DNA of 64,000 nt, from positions 186,001-250,000 of the forward strand of contig NC_019963.1 of NCBI RefSeq assembly GCF_000230735.2. The letters are read 5' to 3'. A program made the position numbers and the translations under genes. The stretch comes from Natrinema pellirubrum DSM 15624. GTDB taxonomy: Archaea > Halobacteriota > Halobacteria > Halobacteriales > Natrialbaceae. Positions 34,553 to 45,072 of the stretch are shown here, piece after piece. The notes below the pieces were generated by a model, which was not told where the DNA came from, ran no database searches, and saw only the letters and a program-made list of their open reading frames with translations. Within the stretch, counting starts at the first letter, position 1. Every line of letters starts with the position of its first letter.

Positions 34553-35174
34553 TATGAAACCGAGGAGGACGATCCGAGCCCATTTGTTCGACGGATCCTG
34601 AATGGAAATTCGGATGCCATCGTGTTCCGGTCATCGAACGGGCGGACGAACTGGCAGCGCATCCTGGTGATGGTTCGCTCGTCGGGGGAGCTCGCCAACG
34701 CAATGCTCGATTTCGCCAATCGACTTCTCCCCAGTGGGGGAACAATTAGTGCGTGTACCTGTGTGTCCAAGCGACGCGAGCGACGAATGGCCGAGATAAT
34801 GCTCGAGAATCTCATCGAGTCGTTCACGGCACCGATTGAGACGCGAGTCGATAGCGGCTCGGTCGAAGCGTTCATCGATCGCAACGCGTCCCTCTACGAT
34901 TTGGTCGTTATCGGGGCGAGTACCGATCGAAGTGCTGTCTCACGTCTCGTTTCTACGCCGACATTCGAACGTATCCACGAGGTTGACTGTGATGTCGCAC
35001 TCGTCCACCGGGCATAGATGGCTGCGTGGTCCTGATTTCAGGAATCGATATAACTATCGTATGGACTGTTGTATCGACCGCGAACGGTGAAGAGAATCGA
35101 CTCTCCTTGTAGTGATCTGTCTGGGTTCTTCCGTTGTTGGGTCCGATACCTTATTGCTGCTTGAACCAGTTGTC

Positions 35175-35182
35175 TTTTATAA
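35175..35182 (+). promoter_or_regulatory. TATA box, probably of the TBP gene
   Basis: TTTTATAA lies within CTTTTATAAGACG in the 287-base gap before the TBP gene. It is the clearest TATA element in the gap and would give a leader of about 100 bases. No other gene reads in that direction. Confidence 0.45.
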
Positions 35183-35304
35183 GACGATGCGAGCCAGTAC
35201 ATGAGTCGCCCCATTCAGTCACCAGTACCTATGCAAACACGACAGCTAGGTCAGAAATGTAGCGCCCTGACGCACAGTAGACACCGAGACATTCATCGAG
35301 TGCT

Positions 35305-35889
35305 ATGAGTAGTCTTACAGCACCCCTAAAAATAGAGAACGTGGTGGCATCGACAGGCGTTGGCCAGGAACTCAACCTCGAGGCACTTGCTGATGATCTC
35401 CCGCATTCAGAATACAATCCGGGTAATTTTCCAGGGATGGTCCATCGGATTCAGGACCCGAACGCGGTCACACTCCTCTTTCGGTCGGGGAAGATCGTCT
35501 GTACCGGTGCCCAAAGCACTGCAGACGTGACGGATGCGTTGAATATCCTCTTTCAGGACCTGCGTGATCTCGGTATCGACGTCGTCGACCAACCGGAGAT
35601 AACTATCCAGAATATCGTCTCCAGTGGGGACCTGGGTGAACAGATCGATCTCAATGCCATTGCGATCGGGCTCGGATTAGAACATACCGAGTATGAACCT
35701 GAGCAATTCCCCGGCCTCGTGTATCGATTGACGTCACCACCGGTCGTTGTGTTGCTCTTCGGAAGCGGGAAACTAGTGATTACAGGCGCCAAGACGCGGG
35801 ATAATGCACAGAGCGCGCTTGAAACGGTACATTCTCGACTCAGGGAGCTCGATTTGCTCAACAATCCCTGGGACGGTCTCTATCAATAG
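35305..35889 (+). CDS. tbp: TATA-box-binding protein paralogue
   Basis: A 194-residue general transcription factor that binds the TATA box and recruits TFB and RNA polymerase. The two imperfect direct repeats of the saddle are plain: IENVVASTGVGQELNLEALA / FPGMVHRIQDPNAVTLLF / SGKIVCTGAQS in the first, and IQNIVSSGDLGEQIDLNAIA / FPGLVYRL / GSGKLVITGAKT in the second. The first repeat has substitutions against the usual haloarchaeal TBP (PGMVHRI for PGLVYR, and PHSEYNPGNF). Haloarchaea often have several TBPs that set promoter choice; this is likely a secondary one. The neighbours are metabolic genes. Confidence 0.95.
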   Translation: MSSLTAPLKIENVVASTGVGQELNLEALADDLPHSEYNPGNFPGMVHRIQDPNAVTLLFRSGKIVCTGAQSTADVTDALNILFQDLRDLGIDVVDQPEITIQNIVSSGDLGEQIDLNAIAIGLGLEHTEYEPEQFPGLVYRLTSPPVVVLLFGSGKLVITGAKTRDNAQSALETVHSRLRELDLLNNPWDGLYQ

Positions 35890-35947
35890 CTGAGTCAGAC
35901 AGAGGAAACACAGGTCTTTTGCTACTTGCCCTCGCACGCTGAGGGGA

Positions 35948-37210
<1,263 letters not shown>

Positions 37211-37294
37211 TCCCATACCCAACAAATGGTGAATCCCAGTTGTTGGTGGTGACGGCGGATGAATAACGGTTAATCGGAGCGGTTGAACGCTACA

Positions 37295-37696
37295 ATGGAA
37301 CTCAAGCTTCCATCGGGGTGGAGCCAGCGACCCGATGAGGAGCAACAGCGCTCAGCTCTGGTGGAATTTCAGTGCGCTCCGTCCACCACGACGACGTTTG
37401 TCGTATCTCTCCTTCAGCGATCAGCGGATGCTGAAGAGTACACGCTCCAACTCTCGACGATCAATCGAACAGCAGCAACCCATATCCGTCACGACTACTC
37501 ACTCGAGGAATACCGTACACAGGATGCGGCACTGACAGCAGCTGAATCCCTCATCACCTCTCTCGATACCCGATTCCGCGACGGAGCCATCTCGCCCGCA
37601 GATCCCACACTCGAGGAGATAGACGAGATACTCCAGGAAGCCACGGAATCCCATCGATTCCCGCGCATCCGACGGTTCTTTCGGCGCCTCGGTTGA
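37295..37696 (+). CDS. Hypothetical protein between icd and aconitase
   Basis: A 133-residue acidic protein without a recognised family. It has a beta-rich N-terminal half (STTTTFVVSLLQRSADAEEY) and a helical second half (EEIDEILQEATESHRFPRIR) ending in a basic patch. No signal or membrane segment. The ATG at 37295 is chosen over a TTG four codons upstream. It stands between two citric-acid-cycle genes on the same strand, but gaps of 85-130 bases on each side leave operon membership open. Confidence 0.55.
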   Translation: MELKLPSGWSQRPDEEQQRSALVEFQCAPSTTTTFVVSLLQRSADAEEYTLQLSTINRTAATHIRHDYSLEEYRTQDAALTAAESLITSLDTRFRDGAISPADPTLEEIDEILQEATESHRFPRIRRFFRRLG

Positions 37697-37826
37697 GATG
37701 AGACCAGCAGAGTGAATAACGCGGTAAATACGGGCAAAACGCCGGTATAGCCATCAGAGACGGTTTCAGCTGACGATAGGCGGCAGACGCGGGATTTATG
37801 CTCCCACACTCTCGACGACTATACGT

Positions 37827-39800
37827 ATGGGACAGACGCTCACAGAAAAGATTCTCGACAACCATCTCGTCGACGGGGAACTGACTCCTGGCGAGGAAAT
37901 TGGCATCGAGATTGATCAGGTACTCACACAGGACACGACTGGGACGTTGGTCTGGCTCCAGTTCGAGGCGCTCGACCTCGACGACGTCCAGACGGACCTC
38001 GCCGCACAGTACTGTGATCACCAGACGTACCAGTTCGATTTTAAGAACACGGACGACCACCGCTTCCTGCGTTCAGCCGCGGGTACGTTCGGCGCGCACT
38101 TCTCGCGCCCGGGCAATGGTATCTGCCACAACGTGCACAAGGAGAACTTCGCCGCGCCCGGCAAGACGATGCTCGGGTCGGACTCGCACACGCCGACGCC
38201 TGGCGGCCTGGGCGAACTCGCGATCGGTGCCGGTGGGCTGGACGTGGCTGTCGCCATGGGCGGCGGCGCGTACTACATCGACATGCCCGAAGTCGTCAGC
38301 GTCCGCCTCGAAGGCGCGTTGCCGGAGTGGGCCACAGCCAAAGACGTCATCCTCGAATTGCTCCGTCGCCTGTCGGTCAAGGGCGGCGTCGGCAAGGTGC
38401 TCGAATACACCGGCCCCGGCGTCGAGACCCTGACCGTCCCCGAACGGACCACCATCACCAACATGGGGACCGAACTCGGTGCGACCACCTCGATTTTCCC
38501 GAGCGACCACCAGACACGGGACTACCTCGAACGCCTCGGACGCGATGACGACTTCGTCGAAATCGGCCCCGACGAGGACGCCGAGTACGACGACGAGATC
38601 GTCGTCGATCTCGCGGATCTCGAACCGCTCATCGCCACGCCGTCGATGCCCGACAGCGTCGTTCCGGTCTCTGACGTCGCGGGGACTACGGTCGATCAGG
38701 TCATGATCGGCTCCTGTACGAACGGCGGCTACGAGGACATCCTCCCTGCTGCGAAGATGCTGGACGGACGAACCATCGAGAAGAAAACCGAGATGATCGT
38801 CGCGCCGGGCTCGAAGAAAGCCTCCGAAATGTTGGCGCGGCAGGGCTGGACGGCGGAACTGATGGCTGCTGGCGTCAACTTCTCGGAATCCACGTGTGGT
38901 GCCTGTATCGGTATCGGCCACGTACCCGCCTCCGACTCCGTCTCGCTGCGAACCTTCAACCGGAACTTCGAGGGGCGCTCCGGTCTCGAAGACGACTCGG
39001 TCTACCTCTGCTCGCCGGAAGTCGCGGCCGCAGCCGCGATCAAGGGCGAAATCATCGATCCACGAACGCTTGCCGAGGAGCTGGACGACCTCGAAGCTCC
39101 CGGCGTCGAGTTACCCGAGACATACATCGAGAGTTCCGACGCCGATCTGATCGCACCCGATGAGGCGGTCGACGACGAGCTCATCAAGGGGCCGAACATC
39201 GCCGACGTGCCACTGAAAGATCCGCTAGAGACAGCGGTCGGTGGTGAAGCGTTGTTGAAGATGGGAGACAACGTCACCACAGATCACATTCTCCCGGCGA
39301 CCCAGGACGTCCTGATGTACCGGTCGAACATCCCGAAACTCTCGGAATTCACGCTCTCGCGAATCGACGAGACGTTTTCCCAGCGTGCGCTCGAGGCTGA
39401 TGGCGGCGTCCTCGTTGCTGGGGAGAACTACGGACAGGGATCCTCGCGCGAACACGCCGCTCTCTGTCCGATGTATCTCGGAATCGAGACTGTTCTCGCC
39501 CAGAGTTTCGCCCGCATCCACAAGGCGAACCTCTTCAACTTCGGCATCGTCCCGCTCGAGATCGACGAGGACACCTACGAACGAATCGAGCAGGGCGACG
39601 ACATCGAAATCGTCGACAATGCAGCCGACGCTGTTCGCTCCGGTCAAGAGAAGTTCACCATCCGTGTCAACGGCGACTGGGACGCGTCCGGGCACCTAGA
39701 CGCATCCGAGCGTGAACGAGAGATTCTCGCGGCCGGTGGGAAACTCTCGCACACGAAGATGCAACACGACGAGGGCGGCGCCGCTCCGGCCGACGACTGA
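37827..39800 (+). CDS. acn: Aconitate hydratase, short haloarchaeal type
   Basis: A 657-residue aconitase. Iron-sulphur cluster ligands sit in IGSCTNGGYEDILPAA (near residue 295) and FSESTCGACIGIGHVPAS (near 355). The swivel domain has TTDHILPATQDVLMYRSN and GENYGQGSSREHAA. It is the mitochondrial/archaeal-like kind and only distantly related to the 890-residue enzyme at 24.7 kb. It catalyses citrate-isocitrate isomerisation; specialised roles, such as 2-methyl-cis-aconitate hydration, are possible in this family but nothing here shows it. The C-terminal tail is short and acidic. Confidence 0.95.
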   Translation: MGQTLTEKILDNHLVDGELTPGEEIGIEIDQVLTQDTTGTLVWLQFEALDLDDVQTDLAAQYCDHQTYQFDFKNTDDHRFLRSAAGTFGAHFSRPGNGICHNVHKENFAAPGKTMLGSDSHTPTPGGLGELAIGAGGLDVAVAMGGGAYYIDMPEVVSVRLEGALPEWATAKDVILELLRRLSVKGGVGKVLEYTGPGVETLTVPERTTITNMGTELGATTSIFPSDHQTRDYLERLGRDDDFVEIGPDEDAEYDDEIVVDLADLEPLIATPSMPDSVVPVSDVAGTTVDQVMIGSCTNGGYEDILPAAKMLDGRTIEKKTEMIVAPGSKKASEMLARQGWTAELMAAGVNFSESTCGACIGIGHVPASDSVSLRTFNRNFEGRSGLEDDSVYLCSPEVAAAAAIKGEIIDPRTLAEELDDLEAPGVELPETYIESSDADLIAPDEAVDDELIKGPNIADVPLKDPLETAVGGEALLKMGDNVTTDHILPATQDVLMYRSNIPKLSEFTLSRIDETFSQRALEADGGVLVAGENYGQGSSREHAALCPMYLGIETVLAQSFARIHKANLFNFGIVPLEIDEDTYERIEQGDDIEIVDNAADAVRSGQEKFTIRVNGDWDASGHLDASEREREILAAGGKLSHTKMQHDEGGAAPADD

Positions 39801-39904
39801 TTCGGTATTCCCTGGGTCGTTCTTTTGTGAGGTACGGAACTCGCGCGTAGTCTTCCATTGACCAAACTACTAAGCCAACTCTAAATAATCAATAGACACC
39901 AGGA

Positions 39905-40114
39905 ATGCCTCACCGACATCAGACGCTTGAAATCAACGGACAACTCATCTGGGGCGGTCAGTCTCTGTATCATACTCGAACGAATGAGGTCTTTTGGTAT
40001 ATGGGTGTAGAGGATAGCCAGGTCAAGTTAGAAGGCCTCCAAGATACACTCGAGCTATCGTTGGCTGTCTTCCGAGAGAAAGTCTCAGTCGGTGACTTCG
40101 AAATCGAACGATGA
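39905..40114 (+). CDS. Small hypothetical protein
   Basis: A 69-residue protein (MPHRHQTLEINGQLIWGGQS and on) with several aromatic residues and a strand-rich first half, ending in a short helix. A TATA-like CTCTAAATAA lies about 20-25 bases before the ATG, which suits a leaderless transcript. No family is recognised, and it may be specific to this lineage. Confidence 0.4.
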   Translation: MPHRHQTLEINGQLIWGGQSLYHTRTNEVFWYMGVEDSQVKLEGLQDTLELSLAVFREKVSVGDFEIER

Positions 40115-40213
40115 CAGAATGGTAATCGTCCCGTTGCGTCGATTCGAATAGCGAGCTGTCTCCACCTGTCGTGTCGCCCAGACCACACAGAAAATTGGCC
40201 GAACGAGGTGGGT

Positions 40214-41233
40214 TCATCCTCTTGCATTCGTCTGCTCGAATTGTGCTATGAGGCTATCGATGACGTCGCGAGCAGCGTCGGATACCTCACAGTCTTCCGT
40301 GGTTGGCTGATAGCCACTGCAGACGTCATATACCATCTGAATGCTTTCGGAGAGCGTATCGAGGCTGTAGCCGCCTTCGAGCACAAATCCCAAACCAGCA
40401 CCGGTGCTGACCGCAATCTTTCGAACCTGCTGGGTCAGTAAGCCATACCCATCGGTTGAAACGGACATCCGCGAAATTGGATCATGTCTGTGTGCGTCGA
40501 AGCCGGCACTTACCAGAAGCAGATCAGGATCGAACGCGAGTAATTCGGGGCCGACCACCTCGTCGATCGCGGTGAGATAGCCATGTTCAGTCGTTCCAGG
40601 TGGAAACGGCACATTCAGTGTCGTCCCCGTGCCGTCACCTGTGCCGGTTTCTTCAACGAAGCCGGTGCCCGGATAGAGTCCGTCCTCGTGGAACGAGACG
40701 TAGAAGACGCTGCCGTCGTCGTAGAAAATCTCCTGTGTCCCGTTCCCGTGATGGACGTCCCAATCGATGATTGCCACCCGCTCAGCGGTCCCGACATCGA
40801 TGACGGACTGGGCAGCGATTGCGATGTTATTGAAGAAGCAAAAGCCCATCGCGTCATCTTCGACAGCATGGTGACCCGGCGGCCGGCCGAGTGAGAACGG
40901 AGGAAATTGCTCGGTTCGTTGGTCAAGGGCCGTTTTGGCGGCCCACTCGGCAAGACCAGCGCTGGCAAGGCTTGCCTCCCACGTGCTCTCAACAGCGACG
41001 GTATCAGCATCCCAGTTTCCTCCGCCAGACGCACAGAACGATTCGAACTCGGCGACGTAGTCCTCGTCGTGCACCGCAAGAATACGATCACGTGTCGCCG
41101 GAGCCGCGTCGACGTACTTGACGTCGTTGTAGTCTGTAAGTGCCCGCCGGATGGCTCGCAGTCTGTCCGAGTTTTCGGGATGACGTGGCCCGGTTTCGTG
41201 GTCGAGGCAGACTTCAGAATACCCGAATTTCAT
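40214..41233 (-). CDS. Histone deacetylase-family amidohydrolase
   Basis: A 339-residue zinc enzyme of the AcuC/HDAC superfamily, which removes acetyl groups from lysines or polyamines. Active-site motifs are intact: RPPGHHA (catalytic His pair), IIDWDVHHGNGTQEIFY (metal Asp and His), SAGFDAHRHDP (second metal Asp) and VLEGGYSLDTLSES. The start (MKFGYSEVCLDHETGPRHPE) is standard. Targets in haloarchaea may include acetylated metabolic enzymes. It is alone on the minus strand between plus-strand genes. Confidence 0.95.
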   Translation of the reverse strand: MKFGYSEVCLDHETGPRHPENSDRLRAIRRALTDYNDVKYVDAAPATRDRILAVHDEDYVAEFESFCASGGGNWDADTVAVESTWEASLASAGLAEWAAKTALDQRTEQFPPFSLGRPPGHHAVEDDAMGFCFFNNIAIAAQSVIDVGTAERVAIIDWDVHHGNGTQEIFYDDGSVFYVSFHEDGLYPGTGFVEETGTGDGTGTTLNVPFPPGTTEHGYLTAIDEVVGPELLAFDPDLLLVSAGFDAHRHDPISRMSVSTDGYGLLTQQVRKIAVSTGAGLGFVLEGGYSLDTLSESIQMVYDVCSGYQPTTEDCEVSDAARDVIDSLIAQFEQTNARG

Positions 41234-41659
41234 ACATGACTAATTTCGAAACGGGAATGATCTCCGTGATATGAGTGGGTTCGTCCATCGCGCCTCTGGT
41301 TCACCGATTTGGTCAGTACATCATTGTGCACCCGCCATCGTGATTTCCCGTACGTCGGTTGGGTACTCTGCTGGCTACCGACCGTGTGGGGAGTCTCCCC
41401 CTCTCGCCGGGTTCGCGAAGCTGATAACTCAGTGCTCATAGTACCAATCAGGCAGATAGCCTGCTTAAGGGTTTCCGAACCAGTTACAGGCCCAGTCTCT
41501 GCGATGAAATCTTCGGTCACGATCGTCGTATTTGGAGGGAGATCTCTTGCCCGAACACCACGGTAATCCCATGTAGGGATCTGTCGCCACGTGAAGCGGT
41601 CATTGCGTCAGGCGCGGCTGTGTACTGTCGGATATACCGCTAGAACATCGCTCAAAGAA
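41234..41659. other. Intergenic region without a supported gene
   Basis: A gap of 426 bases. Short open frames exist on both strands, but their composition is not convincing and no start signal stands out. The HDAC-like gene promoter must lie in the left part. Confidence 0.4.
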
Positions 41660-41899
41660 TCAGTCGGCAGTTGGAGCGACCGGTTCGGTTTCTGAATCTA
41701 TCTCCATGTCGGAGGTGATATCTCGTGCGAGTGCAAACATAGCGGCCTTGTGGTCGTCTTTCGATTTGTGGATCGATGTTGGTCGGGTATCGAGCGTCTC
41801 GTACTCGTCGAGTTCAAGATCGCCTGATATCCGTGATTCGTACTGTTCTGATACTTCTGCCAGGAGACCATGGAGGTGCAGGAACGCTTGCTTGTTCAT
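41660..41899 (-). CDS. UPF0058-family protein
   Basis: A 79-residue acidic helical protein. The pattern NKQAFLHLHGLLAEVSEQYE and, near the middle, DTRPTSIHKSKDDHKAAMFA fit the UPF0058 family (YxxLDxxPxHVHKSKxEHKxAVF), small archaeal proteins of unknown function. The ATG ending at 41899 is preferred over a GTG two codons upstream. An IS6-type element sits 52 bases upstream of the start; a TATA-like CTATAAG remains between them. Confidence 0.8.
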   Translation of the reverse strand: MNKQAFLHLHGLLAEVSEQYESRISGDLELDEYETLDTRPTSIHKSKDDHKAAMFALARDITSDMEIDSETEPVAPTAD

Positions 41900-41951
41900 T
41901 ACCAAATTCCGCTTTCGATTCCAGACTTATAGTAGTATTCTGTGTCGCGTT

Positions 41952-42648
41952 GGTCGTGTTTAGTTAAGGATGAAGAGTGAGGCGGGGTGATTTCTTGGTG
42001 CTCTATGCCAAAAATCAACCGCCTCAGCGGATGTACAGACTGGATTGATTTGGATTTTGTGGAACGACAGCGGACACCCGAGCGTGCGATGAAGCTCGGT
42101 ATTCAACTGCAGTTAGCGGGGGTCTCGCTGTCGAATACCGTCTCTATCCTCGAAGAACTGGGTGTCGATCGATCTCGTAAAGCAGTCCACGATTGGGTCC
42201 AAAAGGCCGATTTACAGCCCACAGAGGGTCGAAGCCCGAATCACGTTGCTGTGGACGAAACCGTGATTCGAATTAATGATCAGCAATTCTGGCTGTATGC
42301 TGCCGCCGATCCCGACATTAACAATTTGCTGCATCTTCGACTATTTTCGACAACAACGACCGCATTAACCGAGATCTTTCTACGAGAACTTCGTCAGAAA
42401 CACGATGTCGAATCCGCCGTGTTTCTGGTCGATGGCGCTCAACACCTCCAAACTGCGCTGGCCAGAGCTGGGCTCCGATTTCAAACAGAACGAAATGGAA
42501 ATCGGAACGCCATCGAACGAATTTTTCGAGAACTCAAACGCCGAACTTCCTCGTTCTCAAACTGTTTTAGCCACGTTGAGCCGCAAACCGCTGAAAATTG
42601 GCTCCAAGCATTTGCTGCCTGGCTCAATGCTCCTAACTAAACACGACC
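41952..42648 (+). mobile_element. IS6-family insertion sequence, complete
   Basis: A 697-bp element. The ends are inverted repeats with 15 identical bases (GGTCGTGTTTAGTTA at 41952-41966; complement ending at 42648). The flanks carry an 8-bp target duplication, GTCGCGTT, at 41944-41951 and 42649-42656. The size, ends and transposase match haloarchaeal IS6-type elements. The intact duplication points to a fairly recent insertion. Confidence 0.95.
42005..42640 (+). CDS. IS6-family transposase
   Basis: A 211-residue DDE transposase that fills almost the whole element. An N-terminal helix-turn-helix (MKLGIQLQLAGVSLSNTVSI) is followed by the catalytic residues in HVAVDETVIRINDQQFWLYA, VFLVDGAQHLQTAL and NAIERIFRELKRRTSSF. 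The reading frame is intact. The ATG at 42005 gives the standard MPKINRL start. Confidence 0.9.
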   Translation: MPKINRLSGCTDWIDLDFVERQRTPERAMKLGIQLQLAGVSLSNTVSILEELGVDRSRKAVHDWVQKADLQPTEGRSPNHVAVDETVIRINDQQFWLYAAADPDINNLLHLRLFSTTTTALTEIFLRELRQKHDVESAVFLVDGAQHLQTALARAGLRFQTERNGNRNAIERIFRELKRRTSSFSNCFSHVEPQTAENWLQAFAAWLNAPN

Positions 42649-42726
42649 GTCGCGTTAGCATTCACCTTGCTCGGATGGTGTAGAGGTGCTATCTAGAACC
42701 TCGTCCTGTTTTGTAATCGGCTGTGT

Positions 42727-43560
42727 TTAGCCCAAACTGACGTCGAGATACAGCATCACGATGACGCCAGCCATCACCCCGAGTGTGGCGGTCCGCTCGT
42801 AGCCATGCGTATGAGTCTCGGGGATGATTTCGTCGGAGATCACAAACAGCATTGCGCCCGCGGCGAACCCCATCGCATACGGGAGGAGGGGTTCGACAAC
42901 ATTCACCGCCAGGGCACCCACCACCGCGAGCGGGATTTCGACGATTCCCGACCGCAACCCAGCGAAGACGGCATAGGAGCGCCGATCGAGCCCTGCATTG
43001 ATCGCCGCTACCGAGACGGCAAGTCCTTCAGGAATATTTTGGATACCGATCGCCAGCATCAGCGAAATTGCGTTATCAATGTCCCCGGAGCCGAACCCGA
43101 CGCCGACTGCCAGTCCTTCTGGCATATTGTGAAGTGTAATCGCTAAAATGAACAGCACGACGGGAACCAGTCGTTCGTTAGCGACTGGGAGGGACGTACT
43201 GGGGTTGGCCTCATCTGCCCGTCTGCGCCCGGTCAGCAAGTAGTGTGCGTGTGGGACGAGCCGGTCGGCTTGATCGAGAAAGATGACGCCGAGTACGATG
43301 CCGACCAGCGTCGGAATCGGATTTCCACCAGAATATTGCTCGATTCCGGGGATGATGAGACTCGTGAAGGCTGCGGCCAGCATCACACCAGCTGCAAACC
43401 CGAGGGCACCATCGAGCGCCCGTTCCGACGGGTCGCGCCAGACGAACACCAACAACGCGCCGAACAAATTGAGTCCCGCGATAACGATGCCACCGACAAA
43501 CCCCTGAATTACGGGGTTTTCACCAGCGACTCGAACAAATAGCTCAGCTACTGAAACCAT
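42727..43560 (-). CDS. ZIP-family metal transporter (second copy)
   Basis: A 277-residue membrane protein with about eight segments. ZIP metal-site motifs are LHNMPEGLAVGVGFGSGDID and IQNIPEGLAVSVAA; the second has Gln-Asn in place of His-Asn. A His-containing loop (DRLVPHAHYLLTGRR) and a DEIIPETHTHGYE segment may add metal ligands. It is only moderately similar to the ZIP protein at 23.8 kb, so this is not a recent duplicate. A dyad overlaps its likely TATA box. Confidence 0.9.
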   Translation of the reverse strand: MVSVAELFVRVAGENPVIQGFVGGIVIAGLNLFGALLVFVWRDPSERALDGALGFAAGVMLAAAFTSLIIPGIEQYSGGNPIPTLVGIVLGVIFLDQADRLVPHAHYLLTGRRRADEANPSTSLPVANERLVPVVLFILAITLHNMPEGLAVGVGFGSGDIDNAISLMLAIGIQNIPEGLAVSVAAINAGLDRRSYAVFAGLRSGIVEIPLAVVGALAVNVVEPLLPYAMGFAAGAMLFVISDEIIPETHTHGYERTATLGVMAGVIVMLYLDVSLG

Positions 43561-43587
43561 CGAGTTAGTATCTGATTCACGTTCCCG

Positions 43588-43601
43588 GGGATAAATATCC
43601 C
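43588..43601 (-). promoter_or_regulatory. TATA box within a dyad upstream of the ZIP gene
   Basis: GGGATAAATATCCC has perfect 6-base arms around AA and lies 28-41 bases before the ZIP start codon, where a TATA box should be. A repressor binding this dyad would block TBP directly. A metal-responsive regulator of the DtxR type would be a natural candidate, but this is inference. Confidence 0.45.
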
Positions 43602-43812
43602 GTTGTTGGTGTGGATTTGTACGACCAAGCCCGTCACAAGACTCGTCACAACGTCACGGGCCCATCCCCGTTTGAGGACAAGCGTCTCGACCCACTGCGG
43701 AACTGCGAGAGGAATCTCGCGGAAAGATAGGAACCTTTGGATACCACCTTGCTCAACGATACGGTACAGACGTGCATACGTACATGAACACGAAATTGAG
43801 AGGTGCCGCTGC

Positions 43813-44589
43813 ATGAGACAGACCCCAACGCGCGAGGTCCTCGAGTTGTTGATCGACGGCGGCCTCAACGAGATCAACCGCCAGACGTCCGGCCTGTTAC
43901 TCTCTGGGTTCTCGGCTGGTCTCGATATTGGATTCGGCCCGCTCATGATGGGCGTGGTACTGACACTCTCCCCCGGTGGCTTTGGGGACCTCCCGACGGA
44001 GTTACTCATGGCGAGCGTGTACTCCATCGGGTTCCTCTTCGTCATCCTAGGTCAATCGGAGCTGTTCACCGAACACACCACCCTCGCCGTGATGCCTGTA
44101 CTCGACGGGCAAGCAACGATGCGGCAGCTCACTCGGCTCTGGGGACTGGTCTACGTTGGGAACATCGTCGGCGGGGTCGTGTTTACACTCCTCGTCGTCG
44201 TTCTGCTCCCAGGCCTGGGAGTCGTTACACCGGCCGCCTTCGAAGCAATCGCGTCGAATCTTGTCTTCGCTGACGTACAGCGACTGTTCGTCGGTGCGGT
44301 GTTCGCCGGGTGGCTGATGGGGTTGCTGGCCTGGCTGATCACCGCCGCTCAGGAGACGACGAGCCAAATGATCGTCATCTGGGTCATCACTGCGATGATC
44401 GGGATCCTGCACCTGCCGCACTCTATCGCGGGGAACGTCGAGGTGCTCTTTGGTGTGTTCACCGCATCATCGATCTCTGTCCTGGACTATCTCGAGTTCG
44501 TTCTCCTTGCGACGGTCGGAAACGCATTCGGCGGCGTGACGTTCGTCGCTCTGCTGAAATACGGCCACGTTGTTCGAGGAGCTGAGTAA
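43813..44589 (+). CDS. Formate/nitrite transporter (FNT) family protein
   Basis: A 258-residue membrane protein with six segments. The family's pattern is visible in LLSGFSAGLDIGFGPLMMGV, LFVILGQSELFTEHTT and LVYVGNIVGGVVF, with the second half-repeat in SIAGNVEVLFGVFTAS and VGNAFGGVTFVALLKYG. FNT channels carry small monovalent anions such as formate, nitrite or hydrosulphide. The ATG at 43813 is preceded by a GAGGTG signal. No formate or nitrite enzyme is adjacent, so the substrate is open. Confidence 0.85.
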   Translation: MRQTPTREVLELLIDGGLNEINRQTSGLLLSGFSAGLDIGFGPLMMGVVLTLSPGGFGDLPTELLMASVYSIGFLFVILGQSELFTEHTTLAVMPVLDGQATMRQLTRLWGLVYVGNIVGGVVFTLLVVVLLPGLGVVTPAAFEAIASNLVFADVQRLFVGAVFAGWLMGLLAWLITAAQETTSQMIVIWVITAMIGILHLPHSIAGNVEVLFGVFTASSISVLDYLEFVLLATVGNAFGGVTFVALLKYGHVVRGAE

Positions 44590-44790
44590 CGAGTTTGCCG
44601 TTGAAGTCAGAGGATATTCTGGTGGATTGGAGTTGTGCCTGGGTTAAGCGACAACCGCTTAGGGGTTGTTACCCTGGATGCCGATACACTTTCGGGTTAC
44701 AGCTCTTATCAGTCGGAGAACGGCAGTTCAGCGTGGAATACCGCGGGGAAAAGGGACTGATTCTGACACCGAAACGAGGCAGGTCCGTTG

Positions 44791-45072
44791 CTATCCGTTC
44801 CGATGGAACGGACGTTCGATATCGTCGAGGAGATGGCTAACACGCTGATTGCTCCGAAGGTACGATATCCCGCTGGTAGCAAGAAATACAATACCAACGA
44901 GAATGAACGCCGTCCCGACGAAAGAAAGTGAGTCACCAAATAACCCGAGGACGGCTGCTCCAAAGAGAAACGAGGCGAAGCCAGTTCTGATATGGGCCAG
45001 GATGGTCCGCTCGCGTGCTAGCCGGGTCCTTTCTTGTGCAAGTTCCAGCTGAACGTCCGCTTTTTCGACCAT
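44791..45072 (-). CDS. DUF202/YidH-type small membrane protein
   Basis: A 93-residue protein that opens with LAQERTRLARERTILAHIRT, the conserved ERTxLAWxRT-like segment of DUF202, followed by two membrane helices (FGAAVLGLFGDSLSFVGTAF and the next). These are small inner-membrane proteins of unknown role. The short C-terminal tail is charged. It stands alone on the minus strand. Confidence 0.8.
   Translation of the reverse strand: MVEKADVQLELAQERTRLARERTILAHIRTGFASFLFGAAVLGLFGDSLSFVGTAFILVGIVFLATSGISYLRSNQRVSHLLDDIERPFHRNG

Larger units (their letters stand above)
32821..35017 (+). pseudogene. HPP/UspA-domain membrane protein split by an ISH1-like insertion
   Basis: The left part (to 33626) has four membrane segments, then a UspA-like domain (DDQILVPVRGDATDSVVLFA). 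The right part (34561-35017) completes it with a second UspA domain (WQRILVMVRSSGELANAMLD; VVIGASTDRSAVSRL). Removing the insertion and one copy of the 8-base duplication rejoins the frame exactly; from the upstream GTG at 32809 this is 425 codons, and from the ATG at 32821 about 420 residues. The ATG follows an AGGGTGA signal. HPP proteins I recall have extra N-terminal residues before PLASGxYTLFADP, so the 5' end may also be truncated. Confidence 0.8.

Noticed and set aside
41230-41566. Open frames on both strands between the HDAC-like gene and the UPF0058 gene.
   Set aside because: Neither shows halophile-like acidic composition or a ribosome-binding or promoter signal at the start.
44595-44840. 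An 81-residue plus-strand frame after the FNT gene, and a short dyad TAAGCG/CGCTTA near 44644-44660.
   Set aside because: The frame has poor composition and overlaps the end of the DUF202 gene on the other strand; the dyad lacks a T-run, so a terminator is not supported.
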